Of a stretch of 10,493 bases of DNA, positions 1-5,774 are shown in pieces (position 1 is the first letter of the stretch; each line of letters opens with the position of its first letter). The translations under genes and the position numbers were made by a program. The notes beneath the pieces were generated by a model. It was given only the letters and a program-made list of their open reading frames with translations, was not told the origin of the DNA and did not search any database. The stretch is from an uncultured Micrococcales bacterium (GTDB lineage: Bacteria > Actinomycetota > Actinomycetes > Actinomycetales > Microbacteriaceae), in NCBI GenBank assembly GCA_903893675.1, contig CAITNA010000118.1, forward strand, positions 1 to 10,493. Reading direction: 5' to 3'.

Positions 1-1365
1 CGGCAAGATTGCCTGGGTCTCTGGGTCGCGGCCACGCATTGCCGAGCCGCCTGCCGAGTCACCCTCGACCAAAGAGATTTCACTCTTTTTCGGGTCGCGA
101 CTCGAGCAGTCGCGCAGCTTTCCTGGCATGCCCTGTGACTCGAGCAATCCCTTGCGGCGCGTGGCCTCGCTGGCCTTGCGGGCGGCCTGACGAGCGGTTG
201 CTGCCTGAATTGCCTTGCGAACGATGTCCTTAGCAATCGATGGGTTGCGCTCGAGCCAAGCACCGAATTGTTCGTTCACAACTTTCTGAACGAAGGCCTT
301 TGCTTCGGTGTTGCCGAGCTTGGTCTTGGTCTGACCTTCGAACTGTGGCTCAGAAATTTTCACTGAGATGACAGCAGTCAAACCCTCGCGGCAGTCATCG
401 CCCGTGAGGTTCTCGTCTTTTTCTTTGAGCAAGTTAGTTTGACGTGCGTACTTGTTCAACAGCGAAGTCAGCGCTGCACGGAAACCTTCTTCGTGCGTTC
501 CACCCTCGTGAGTGTTGATGGTGTTCGCATAGGTGTGAACTGATTCGTTGTAACCGTTTGTCCACTGCATTGCGATTTCGACCGAAAGGTTTTTCTCTTT
601 GGTCTCGCCCTCGATCGCGATGATCTCCGGGTTTACAACTTCAACCTTCTTGGTGCTGTTCAAATATTCGACGTAGTCCTGAAGACCCTTTTCATACAGG
701 TAGGTGTCTTCGCGACCGCTGCGCTCATCGAACAGCGAAATCTGCAAACCCTTGTTCAAGAAACACATCTGCTGGAAACGCGCGCGCAAAGTTTCGTAGT
801 CGTACTCGACGGTTTCGAAAATTTCTGGGCTCGCCAAAAACTCGATGACGGTTCCGGTGGTGTCGGTTGCCGGGCCCTGCTTAACCGGACCGGTCGGAAC
901 ACCGATCTTGAACTGCTGGGTCCAAAGGTGACCGTCACGCGCAACTACTGCGCGAAGCTCGGTCGAAAGTGCGTTAACCACGGATGCACCCACACCGTGC
1001 AAACCACCCGACACCGCGTAACCGCCGCCGCCGAACTTTCCGCCGGCGTGAAGCACGGTGAGCACGACCTCGAGGGTCGACTTCTTTTCGGTTGGGTGCT
1101 CAGCCACAGGAATGCCGCGGCCGTTGTCTTCACAGCGGATCCAGCCATCCTTGGTGATGGTGACGTTGATGGTGTCGCAGTAGCCGGCGAGTGATTCGTC
1201 TACGGCGTTGTCGACGATTTCGTAAACCAGGTGGTGAAGACCACGGGGACCAGTGGAGCCGATGTACATTCCCGGGCGCTTGCGAACAGCCTCGAGACCC
1301 TCAAGAACTTGGATATTCCCGGCGTCGTATTCGCCCGGTTTAGCCTCTTTTTTAGGTGCGTTCAT
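1..1365 (-). CDS. gyrB: DNA gyrase subunit B (5' 455 codons; runs off the left edge)
   Basis: GyrB is the ATPase subunit of DNA gyrase, which with GyrA introduces negative supercoils. The visible part covers the GHKL ATPase domain, the transducer and the start of TOPRIM. Seen: the N-terminal stretch RKRPGMYIGSTGPRGLHHL (28-46), the catalytic Glu (E49) and Asn (N53) in EIVDNAVDE, D80 in EDNGRGIP, the ATP lid with GGGGYAVSGGLHGVG (112-126), a QTK transducer loop, and the TOPRIM motif EGDSAGGSA (434-442). The wording around residues 39-57 is gyrase-like rather than ParE-like. Met443 stands where E. coli GyrB has Lys. The ATG at 1365 has an AAAGGAG Shine-Dalgarno (1378-1384) with a rather long 12-nt spacer; no better start is visible. 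It lies behind rplI and its terminator, so it is probably transcribed from its own promoter. The C-terminal part is outside the window. Confidence 0.95.
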   Translation of the reverse strand, partial: MNAPKKEAKPGEYDAGNIQVLEGLEAVRKRPGMYIGSTGPRGLHHLVYEIVDNAVDESLAGYCDTINVTITKDGWIRCEDNGRGIPVAEHPTEKKSTLEVVLTVLHAGGKFGGGGYAVSGGLHGVGASVVNALSTELRAVVARDGHLWTQQFKIGVPTGPVKQGPATDTTGTVIEFLASPEIFETVEYDYETLRARFQQMCFLNKGLQISLFDERSGREDTYLYEKGLQDYVEYLNSTKKVEVVNPEIIAIEGETKEKNLSVEIAMQWTNGYNESVHTYANTINTHEGGTHEEGFRAALTSLLNKYARQTNLLKEKDENLTGDDCREGLTAVISVKISEPQFEGQTKTKLGNTEAKAFVQKVVNEQFGAWLERNPSIAKDIVRKAIQAATARQAARKASEATRRKGLLESQGMPGKLRDCSSRDPKKSEISLVEGDSAGGSAMRGRDPETQAILP

Positions 1366-1433
1366 ATTGACTTGGTGCTCCTTTTTGCTGGATTAGGCCC
1401 ACTGAACTGCGCACCAAAATGCGACTGATATTC

Positions 1434-1448
1434 GGGGTTGCTAACCCC
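1434..1448 (-). promoter_or_regulatory. Perfect 15-bp inverted repeat in the gyrB upstream region
   Basis: GGGGTT-GCT-AACCCC is a perfect inverted repeat with 6-bp arms and a 3-bp centre. It lies just downstream (in the gyrB direction) of a TAAAAT -10-like hexamer at 1452-1457, so the predicted start of transcription falls inside it. It could be an operator or a small leader hairpin. No matching regulator is encoded in the window. Confidence 0.4.
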
Positions 1449-1451
1449 TAA

Positions 1452-1457
1452 ATTTTA
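1452..1457 (-). promoter_or_regulatory. Candidate gyrB promoter -10 element
   Basis: On the minus strand the hexamer is TAAAAT, one mismatch from TATAAT. No good -35 is seen at 16-18 bp; the 17-bp position holds TAAAAG. Transcription would start near 1445 and give a leader of about 80 nt. The region 1366-1540 is the only non-coding space before gyrB and follows a terminator, so a promoter is expected somewhere here. Confidence 0.35.
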
Positions 1458-1540
1458 CCTCGGCCGGCGACATTCTTTTACCACGGCACACAGGCCTCTC
1501 GCCCTTTATTTATCTGGGATGCACGCCCGCCGGATATGCA

Positions 1541-1568
1541 AAAACGGGCCCCTTTCGGAGCCCGTTTT
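1541..1568 (-). terminator. Rho-independent terminator of the rpsF-ssb-rpsR-rplI operon
   Basis: Read on the minus strand this is a 12-bp stem (AAAACGGGCTCC paired with GGGGCCCGTTTT) closed by a GAAA tetraloop and followed by a short T run. One pair, at 1550/1559, is a G-U wobble in minus-strand RNA but would be a C-A mismatch in plus-strand RNA, which supports the direction. It starts 15 bp after the rplI stop and separates the ribosomal operon from gyrB. Confidence 0.88.
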
Positions 1569-1583
1569 CGACCAGAAAACTGG

Positions 1584-2036
1584 TTACTTCTTGCCCTGAA
1601 CCTCGAGGGTTACCTTGGCGATTAGTCCACCGGTGATGTGAACGAGAGCCAGGTGCTGTCCTGAGGTGCGGATTGGCGAAGGGATCTCGATCTTCTTCTT
1701 GTCGAGTTCACCGATGCCAGCTGCTGCAACTGCTGCTGCAACATCCGCGGTCTTGATTGCACCGAACAGACGACCACCGACGCCGGCCTTAGCCGACAAA
1801 CGGATTGCCTTCTCTTCGAGACGTGCCTTGAGGATCTGTGCCTCTTCGGCGGTAGCGATTGCGCGAGCTTCGCGAGCTGACTTGATCTGCTCGACCTGCT
1901 TCTCGCCGCCCTTGCTCCACAGAACTGCGAATCCGCGAGGAAGAAGGTAGTTACGTGCGTAACCGTTCTTTACCTCGACGACGTCGCCGGCTGCGCCCAG
2001 GCCTGATACCTGGTTGGTCAGAATTAGCTTTGCCAT
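1584..2036 (-). CDS. rplI: 50S ribosomal protein L9 (bL9)
   Basis: bL9 binds 23S rRNA domain V near the L1 stalk and is linked to reading-frame maintenance. The protein has 150 residues, normal for the family. The N-terminal RNA-binding domain is clear (MAKLILTNQVSGLGAAGDVV, then KNGYARNYLLPRGFA), followed by a charged connecting helix at about 45-80 and a C-terminal domain with GGRLFGAI. The AAGGAG Shine-Dalgarno (2045-2050) overlaps the TAA stop of rpsR and sits 8 nt before the ATG, so translation is probably coupled to rpsR. It is the last gene of the operon. In many actinobacteria dnaB follows rplI; here a terminator and gyrB follow. Confidence 0.97.
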   Translation of the reverse strand: MAKLILTNQVSGLGAAGDVVEVKNGYARNYLLPRGFAVLWSKGGEKQVEQIKSAREARAIATAEEAQILKARLEEKAIRLSAKAGVGGRLFGAIKTADVAAAVAAAGIGELDKKKIEIPSPIRTSGQHLALVHITGGLIAKVTLEVQGKK

Positions 2037-2048
2037 GATGTTTGCTCC

Positions 2049-2306
2049 TTAGCGACCTGCACCGGCGTATGGCATCAAAGCCATCTCGCGTGCGTTCTTG
2101 ACGGCCTTGGCGATGAGGCGCTGCTCCTGAACAGAGACGCCAGTGATGCGACGTGAACGAATCTTGCCGCGGTCTGATACGAACTTGCGAAGGGTAGCGA
2201 TGTCTTTGTAGTCGATCACGCCAACCTTAATTGCCTTCACAGGTGCGAGCTTCGCGTTCTTCGCGTTGCGCATCGCCTTGCGACGGTCGTCTGACTTTCC
2301 AGCCAT
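2049..2306 (-). CDS. rpsR: 30S ribosomal protein S18 (bS18), cysteine-free form
   Basis: bS18 binds the central domain of 16S rRNA as a heterodimer with bS6. The protein has 85 residues with the family core IDYKDIATLRKFVSDRGKI, RSRRITG, QRLIAKAVKNAREMAL and MPYAG. It contains no cysteine, so the zinc-ribbon cysteines found in the housekeeping S18 of, for example, mycobacteria are absent and the protein should not need zinc. The start is supported by AGGAG at 2313-2317, six bases before the ATG. It lies between ssb (35-nt gap) and rplI in the standard rpsF-ssb-rpsR-rplI operon. Confidence 0.97.
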   Translation of the reverse strand: MAGKSDDRRKAMRNAKNAKLAPVKAIKVGVIDYKDIATLRKFVSDRGKIRSRRITGVSVQEQRLIAKAVKNAREMALMPYAGAGR

Positions 2307-2341
2307 GATTTTCTCCTAATTAAGAATGTTTAAAACTGCGT

Positions 2342-2833
2342 TTAGAAAGGGGTGTCGTCTGCGCCAGCGCCAGTGCCTGGGTTAGCCCAGCCTGCGTCTG
2401 ATACCGACTTCTTTGGAGCATCGCCCCATGGGTCGCCGCCACCGGCAACTGCTGCTCCACCCTCGCGAGCGCGACGGGTGACAACTGCGGTTGCGTTGCG
2501 AAGTGAAGCGCCGATCTCTTCGATCTCGAGCTCGAGCGATGCACGAGCCTCGCCAGACGCGGTCTGGTATGCGCTTGGAGCCTTGAGACGACCGGTAACA
2601 ACTACACGGGTGCCCTTAGTGAGCGACTGTGCAACGTTCTCGGCAACCTCACGCCATGCGGTGCAGCGAACCCATACGGTTTCGCCGTCTTCCCATGCGT
2701 TGGTGGTGCGGTTGAAAGTGCGTGGGGTCGAACCGACGTTCACGCTGACAACTGCAACACCGCCCTGGGTGTAACGCAACTCTGGGTCGGCACCTAGGTT
2801 GCCAACGATGGTTACGTTTACTTCACCGGCCAT
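2342..2833 (-). CDS. ssb: Single-stranded DNA-binding protein
   Basis: SSB coats single-stranded DNA in replication, recombination and repair, and recruits partner proteins through its C-terminal tip. The 163-residue protein shows an OB fold at about 1-112 (start MAGEVNVTIVGNLGADPELR, then STPRTFNR, ETVWVRCTAWREVAENVA and KGTRVVVTGRLK). A short Gly/Ala-rich linker and an acidic tip, DDTPF, follow; the tip is a variant of the usual DDxPF. The ATG comes two bases after the rpsF stop and has no strong Shine-Dalgarno, which suggests translational coupling to rpsF. The linker of about 45 residues is short compared with many actinobacterial SSBs. Confidence 0.96.
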   Translation of the reverse strand: MAGEVNVTIVGNLGADPELRYTQGGVAVVSVNVGSTPRTFNRTTNAWEDGETVWVRCTAWREVAENVAQSLTKGTRVVVTGRLKAPSAYQTASGEARASLELEIEEIGASLRNATAVVTRRAREGGAAVAGGGDPWGDAPKKSVSDAGWANPGTGAGADDTPF

Positions 2834-2835
2834 GA

Positions 2836-3222
2836 TTACTTAGCTGCCTTTGGTGATGGCTTGCGAGCGGTCTTCTTCTCAGCGAACTCATCCTTGGTGA
2901 TCTGTGGGATCGACGATGACTCGATGGTGAACGCAACGTCTTCGGCGCGCAGCACCTTGGTGCGCATAACTGCCTCAGAGATTCGCAGCTGACGGTCGAG
3001 TTCGATTACGTCTGCAGCGTTTGCGGTCATGTTAACGACGGCGTAGATGCCTTCGCTCTTCTTGTTGATTTCGTATGCCAAACGACGACGGCCCCAGATG
3101 TCAACCTTCTCAATGGTGCCTGCACCATTGCGAATCACGTTGAGGAACTTGTCGAGGCTTGGAGCAACGGTACGTTCTTCAACTGATGGGTCGAGAATTA
3201 CCATGAGCTCATATTTGTGCAT
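2836..3222 (-). CDS. rpsF: 30S ribosomal protein S6 (bS6)
   Basis: bS6 joins the 30S platform as a complex with bS18. The protein has 128 residues. Family features seen: HKYELMVILDPSVEER at the N terminus, WGRRRLAYEINKKSEGIYAV in the middle, and the ELDRQLRISEAVMRTKVLR segment. A lysine-rich, probably disordered tail (about 95-128) is longer than in E. coli-type core S6. The ATG is set by a nearly perfect Shine-Dalgarno, AAGGAGGTG at 3231-3239. It is the first gene of the operon with ssb, rpsR and rplI. Its leader can pair the Shine-Dalgarno away, consistent with feedback by S6:S18. Confidence 0.97.
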   Translation of the reverse strand: MHKYELMVILDPSVEERTVAPSLDKFLNVIRNGAGTIEKVDIWGRRRLAYEINKKSEGIYAVVNMTANAADVIELDRQLRISEAVMRTKVLRAEDVAFTIESSSIPQITKDEFAEKKTARKPSPKAAK

Positions 3223-3227
3223 GATTC

Positions 3228-3277
3228 ACCCACCTCCTTCGGACTAAACGGCCATGGACTTTCCATAGCAGGAGGGT
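3228..3277 (-). promoter_or_regulatory. Candidate S6:S18-type autoregulatory leader of rpsF
   Basis: In minus-strand RNA, CCUCCU (3275-3270) can pair with AGGAGG (3238-3233), which is the rpsF Shine-Dalgarno. Directly adjacent on the 5' side is an 8-bp hairpin, GCUAUGGA paired with UCCAUGGC (3269-3262 and 3258-3251), with an AAG loop. One of its pairs is a G-U wobble that exists only in minus-strand RNA. Between hairpin and outer helix, on the 3' side only, lies a 12-nt bulge (3250-3239) that includes GUCCGA. Two stacked helices with a CCG in a 3' bulge is the arrangement I recall for the rpsF leader bound by S6:S18 in many bacteria. The pairing is seen in the sequence; the function is inferred. 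Confidence 0.6.
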
Positions 3278-3310
3278 TCTTTGCACGCGCCCAAGAAGGG
3301 CAACCTGTCG

Positions 3311-3340
3311 AGTTTACCTGCTGGCCCACCAGGCAAGCAA
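3311..3340 (-). promoter_or_regulatory. Candidate promoter of the rpsF operon
   Basis: On the minus strand TTGCTT (3340-3335) is followed after 18 bp by TAAACT (3316-3311). The latter overlaps the cca stop codon. Transcription would start near 3304 and give a leader of about 80 nt carrying the folded element before rpsF. The match to the consensus is moderate (TTG of the -35; T, A, A and T of the -10). Read-through from cca is also possible because no terminator is seen in the 91-bp gap. Confidence 0.35.
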
Positions 3341-4732
3341 GCGCTCTTTGGCGACCTCTTCGCCGAGCGGGCCTTCTTCGAGGCGCAATTCGAGCAGCCA
3401 GTTATAGGCCTCGCCGACCTCGCGCGATGGCTTCAAACCTAGGATGCTCATGATCTGCTCACCGTCGAGATCGGGTCTAATCGCGCCAAGCTCTTCCTGC
3501 TCGGCAATGACCTTGATTCGGGTCTCGAGGTCGTCGTATGCGTGGGCAAGGCGGTCGGCCTTCTTCTGGTTGCGCGTGGTGACGTCGGCTCGGGTCAGGG
3601 CGTGCAGGCGCTCGAGTTGATCACCGGCGTCGCGCACATAGCGGCGAACGGCCGAGTCGGTCCACGAGTCGTTCTGGCCATAGCCAAAGAAGCGCAGGTG
3701 CTCTGAAATCAGCAACCGAACGGCCTTGATGGTGTCGTTGTCGAAGTGCAGGGCACGCATGCGGTCGCGGGTCAGGTTCGCACCCACCTTGTCGTGCTGG
3801 AAGAAGGTGACCACCCCACCTTCCATGCGGCGGGTCTTTGGCTTGCCGACATCGTGCATTAGCGCGGCAAAGCGCAGCACGAAGTCGTTCTCGAGCCCGT
3901 AATCGCGGCCATAGTCAATGGCCTGCTCGAGCACCTTGAGGCTGTGCTCATAGACATCTTTATGGTGGTGGTGCTCGTCGACCTCGAGCTTCAGTGCCGG
4001 CACCTCTGGCAGCACGATGGCCGCGATGCCCGATTCAACCAGGGCCTCAATTCCCAGGCGCGGCTGGTTGCCCATTAGCAACTTGACCAGCTCATCGCGC
4101 ACGCGCTCGGCCGAAATGATCTCGATGCGGCCGGCCATGGCGACCATGGCCTCAAAGGTTGCCGGTTCGATTTCGAAACCCAGCTGCGAGGTGAATCTGG
4201 CCGCGCGCATCATGCGCAGCGGGTCGTCGCTGAAAGAGTCCTCCGGCTTGCCAGGCGTGCGAAGCACCCCGGCCAACAGGTCTTTCAGGCCGTCGAACGG
4301 GTCAACGAAGACCTTTTCGGGCAGGCGCAGGGCCATGGCGTTTACCGTGAAATCGCGGCGAAGCAGGTCTTCGGTTAGATCTTTGCCGAAACGCACCTCG
4401 GGCTTGCGGCTGTCGCGGTCGTATTTATCGGCTCGGTATGTAGTGATCTCGATCTGCTCGTCGCCGACGCGAGCCCCAATCGTGCCGAACTCTCGGCCGA
4501 TGTCCCAATGGGCATTCACCATCGGCTTGATGGTCGCCAAGATTTCGTCAGGCGTGGCAGTGGTGGTGAAGTCAAGGTCTGGCGAGCGACGGCCCAAAAA
4601 CGCATCGCGCACAGGCCCGCCGACTAACGCAAGTTCGTGTCCCGCATCCTGGAACCGTTGACCAAGTTGCGCGAACAGAGGCGAATCGGTGAGTTTTTCG
4701 AGATTCGCCAGTGCCTGCGCCACTGTCTGCAT
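3314..4732 (-). CDS. cca: CCA-adding tRNA nucleotidyltransferase (PcnA-type, with HD domain)
   Basis: This class II nucleotidyltransferase adds or repairs the 3' CCA of tRNAs using CTP and ATP. The 472-residue length is normal for actinobacterial members, which carry an extra HD domain. Seen in order: GGPVRDAFLGR (38-48), the metal-binding DLD carboxylates D52 and D54, RRDFTVNAMA (125-134), an ERVRDELVKLL segment of the nucleotide-binding region, and an HD phosphohydrolase domain with EHHHHKDVYEHS and LMHDVGKP at about 255-300. The gene diverges from the NUDIX gene, as in mycobacteria. The ATG at 4732 has a GAGG only one base upstream; a GTG at codon 4 (4723) would be better spaced. I keep the ATG because an MQxVA start fits relatives I recall. 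A weak CACGAT at 4739-4744 could make the transcript leaderless. Confidence 0.95.
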   Translation of the reverse strand: MQTVAQALANLEKLTDSPLFAQLGQRFQDAGHELALVGGPVRDAFLGRRSPDLDFTTTATPDEILATIKPMVNAHWDIGREFGTIGARVGDEQIEITTYRADKYDRDSRKPEVRFGKDLTEDLLRRDFTVNAMALRLPEKVFVDPFDGLKDLLAGVLRTPGKPEDSFSDDPLRMMRAARFTSQLGFEIEPATFEAMVAMAGRIEIISAERVRDELVKLLMGNQPRLGIEALVESGIAAIVLPEVPALKLEVDEHHHHKDVYEHSLKVLEQAIDYGRDYGLENDFVLRFAALMHDVGKPKTRRMEGGVVTFFQHDKVGANLTRDRMRALHFDNDTIKAVRLLISEHLRFFGYGQNDSWTDSAVRRYVRDAGDQLERLHALTRADVTTRNQKKADRLAHAYDDLETRIKVIAEQEELGAIRPDLDGEQIMSILGLKPSREVGEAYNWLLELRLEEGPLGEEVAKERLLAWWASR

Positions 4733-4772
4733 GCCTCAATCGTGCCACAGGGCCCTTCACGGATGCCCGTTC

Positions 4773-4778
4773 TACACT
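4773..4778 (+). promoter_or_regulatory. -10 element for leaderless transcription of the NUDIX gene
   Basis: TACACT (TANNNT pattern) ends seven bases before the ATG at 4786, which places the predicted transcription start on the A of the start codon. No Shine-Dalgarno precedes this ATG. Leaderless mRNAs of this layout are common in actinobacteria. No clear -35 is present. Confidence 0.5.
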
Positions 4779-4785
4779 TGCGAGT

Positions 4786-5250
4786 ATGACTCAGGGCGGC
4801 CAAGGCAAACATCGACCACGCGTGGTCGAAACCTCGGCAGGCGGTTTCGTGATGAACGCCGAAAACCCGAAACTCGTTGCTCTGATTGGTCGACTGACCC
4901 GCGGGGGTCGACTCGAGTGGTGCATTCCCAAGGGGCACCCAGAGGGCGACGAAAACTACGAGCAGGCCGCGGTTCGCGAGGTCGAAGAAGAAACGGGCCT
5001 TAAGGCCGAGATCATCGATTCGCTAGGTCAGATCACCTATGCGTTCACCGTGCCGGATCGCACCATCGAAAAAACCGTGCACCACTTTCTTATGCGTCAA
5101 ACCGGCGGCACCCTCACCGTCGAGAACGACCCGGATCACGAAGCTGTCGAAGCCCGCTGGGTTCACATCGACGAGCTCGAGAAACAACTCACTCACCAAA
5201 ACGAGCGCAAGCTCGCCGTGAAGCTAATCGAATGGTTGGCCAAGCAGTGA
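4786..5250 (+). CDS. NUDIX hydrolase, MutT4-like
   Basis: NUDIX enzymes cleave nucleoside diphosphates linked to another moiety. The substrate of this one is unknown; its position next to cca matches mycobacterial MutT4 (Rv3908). The protein has 154 residues. The NUDIX box at 50-72 fits Gx5Ex7REUxEExGU exactly: G50, E56, R64, E65, E68, E69, G71, L72. It is preceded by SAGGFV (17-22) and WCIPKG (45-50), which are typical of this subfamily. The open frame extends upstream to an ATG at 4711, but that start would overlap the divergent cca gene by 22 bp and lies upstream of the TACACT -10. The ATG at 4786 is therefore preferred. The stop overlaps the next gene in a GTGA junction. Confidence 0.93.
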   Translation: MTQGGQGKHRPRVVETSAGGFVMNAENPKLVALIGRLTRGGRLEWCIPKGHPEGDENYEQAAVREVEEETGLKAEIIDSLGQITYAFTVPDRTIEKTVHHFLMRQTGGTLTVENDPDHEAVEARWVHIDELEKQLTHQNERKLAVKLIEWLAKQ

Positions 5251-5774
5251 AGCGCGTTGCAACTCTTGCACTCGCCGCAGCTTTGACGCTCTCTGGCGCA
5301 CACTCATCGTTCGCTTCGAGTTCGCTAGCCGCAGCTTCCGCGCACGCATCAGCTCCGCAAGATATTCCGAGCGTGCACATCCTGGCTGGCAGCGATATCA
5401 ATTTGCTCTCATCTTCGTCGGCCATCCCGATTCGAATTCAAAACGATTTCGACTTGGATGTTCGTGTGCAGGTTCACGCGATTCCGTTGAACGGTCGCAT
5501 CTCAGTGCCCGAGGCAATCGAAGTAACTGTTCCAGCGCAGACTGCAATCACCGCGAAGTTGCCGGTGCAGGCTACCGGAGTGGGAAACGTCGACCTAAAC
5601 GTTTGGCTCGAAACTTTTTCGGGCTTGAGCCTGAACAGCAAAGCAACGTTGCACATCAATGTGAACCCAGGTGCCGAGACCGCGATTCTCATCGGTTTCA
5701 CAGCCACCGTGGCAATTCTTCTCACGTTCGGCGTGATTCGCACGCTGCGTAAACGACGGGGAGCATCGGCTTGA
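5247..5774 (+). CDS. Short DUF6049-type secreted, membrane-anchored protein
   Basis: The 175-residue protein has a signal peptide (basic MKR, hydrophobic core to about 18, likely cleavage after A23). An extracytoplasmic domain of about 110 residues follows, then one transmembrane helix (about 145-164) and a short basic cytoplasmic tail, RTLRKRR. The domain looks like an Ig-like beta fold: IPIRIQNDFDLDVRVQVHA and ITAKLPVQATGVGNVDLNV. This resembles only the C-terminal part of DUF6049 proteins such as Rv3909, which are several times longer and sit at the same place between mutT4 and murJ. Function is unknown; coupling to murJ suggests a cell-envelope role. The GTG at 5247 gives a GTGA overlap with the NUDIX stop. 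An in-frame ATG at 5232 is the alternative and adds five residues. Confidence 0.75.
   Translation: MKRVATLALAAALTLSGAHSSFASSSLAAASAHASAPQDIPSVHILAGSDINLLSSSSAIPIRIQNDFDLDVRVQVHAIPLNGRISVPEAIEVTVPAQTAITAKLPVQATGVGNVDLNVWLETFSGLSLNSKATLHINVNPGAETAILIGFTATVAILLTFGVIRTLRKRRGASA
5758..5763 (+). promoter_or_regulatory. Shine-Dalgarno that fixes the TTG start of murJ
   Basis: GGGGAG lies seven bases before the TTG at 5771, inside the 3' end of the DUF6049 gene. This favours the TTG over the in-frame ATG at codon 10, which has no comparable signal and would cut into the first membrane helix. Confidence 0.7.

Noticed and set aside
9..233. Plus-strand open frame of 74 codons at the left edge
   Set aside because: Lies antisense to the gyrB TOPRIM-region codons, which are clearly coding.
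1..1365. Possibility that the left-edge gene is parE rather than gyrB
   Set aside because: The stretch GSTGPRGLHHLVYEIVDNAV is gyrase-type; ParE proteins of actinobacteria differ here (typically a Trp-Glu-Ile-Ile-Asp pattern).
2352..2774. Plus-strand open frame of 140 codons over ssb
   Set aside because: Pro/Ala/Ser-rich shadow of the Gly-rich SSB linker and OB fold; no independent support.
3287..3301. Small hairpin GCCC-AAGAA-GGGC between cca and rpsF as a possible cca terminator
   Set aside because: Stem of only four to five pairs, no T run after it in either direction; likely chance or part of the rpsF leader.
3940..3990. Run of histidines in the cca product that could look like an artificial tag
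   Set aside because: It is part of the EHHHHKDVYEHS metal-binding stretch of the natural HD domain in this enzyme family.
4017..4661. Open frame of 214 codons on the plus strand inside cca
   Set aside because: Ser/Arg-rich translation with no recognisable motif, fully antisense to the well-supported cca gene; an ordinary shadow frame in GC-rich DNA.
4711..4785. Longer NUDIX protein starting at the ATG at 4711
   Set aside because: It would overlap the divergent cca start, lacks a promoter or Shine-Dalgarno of its own, and the added 25 residues do not look like a NUDIX N terminus. The leaderless signal points to 4786.
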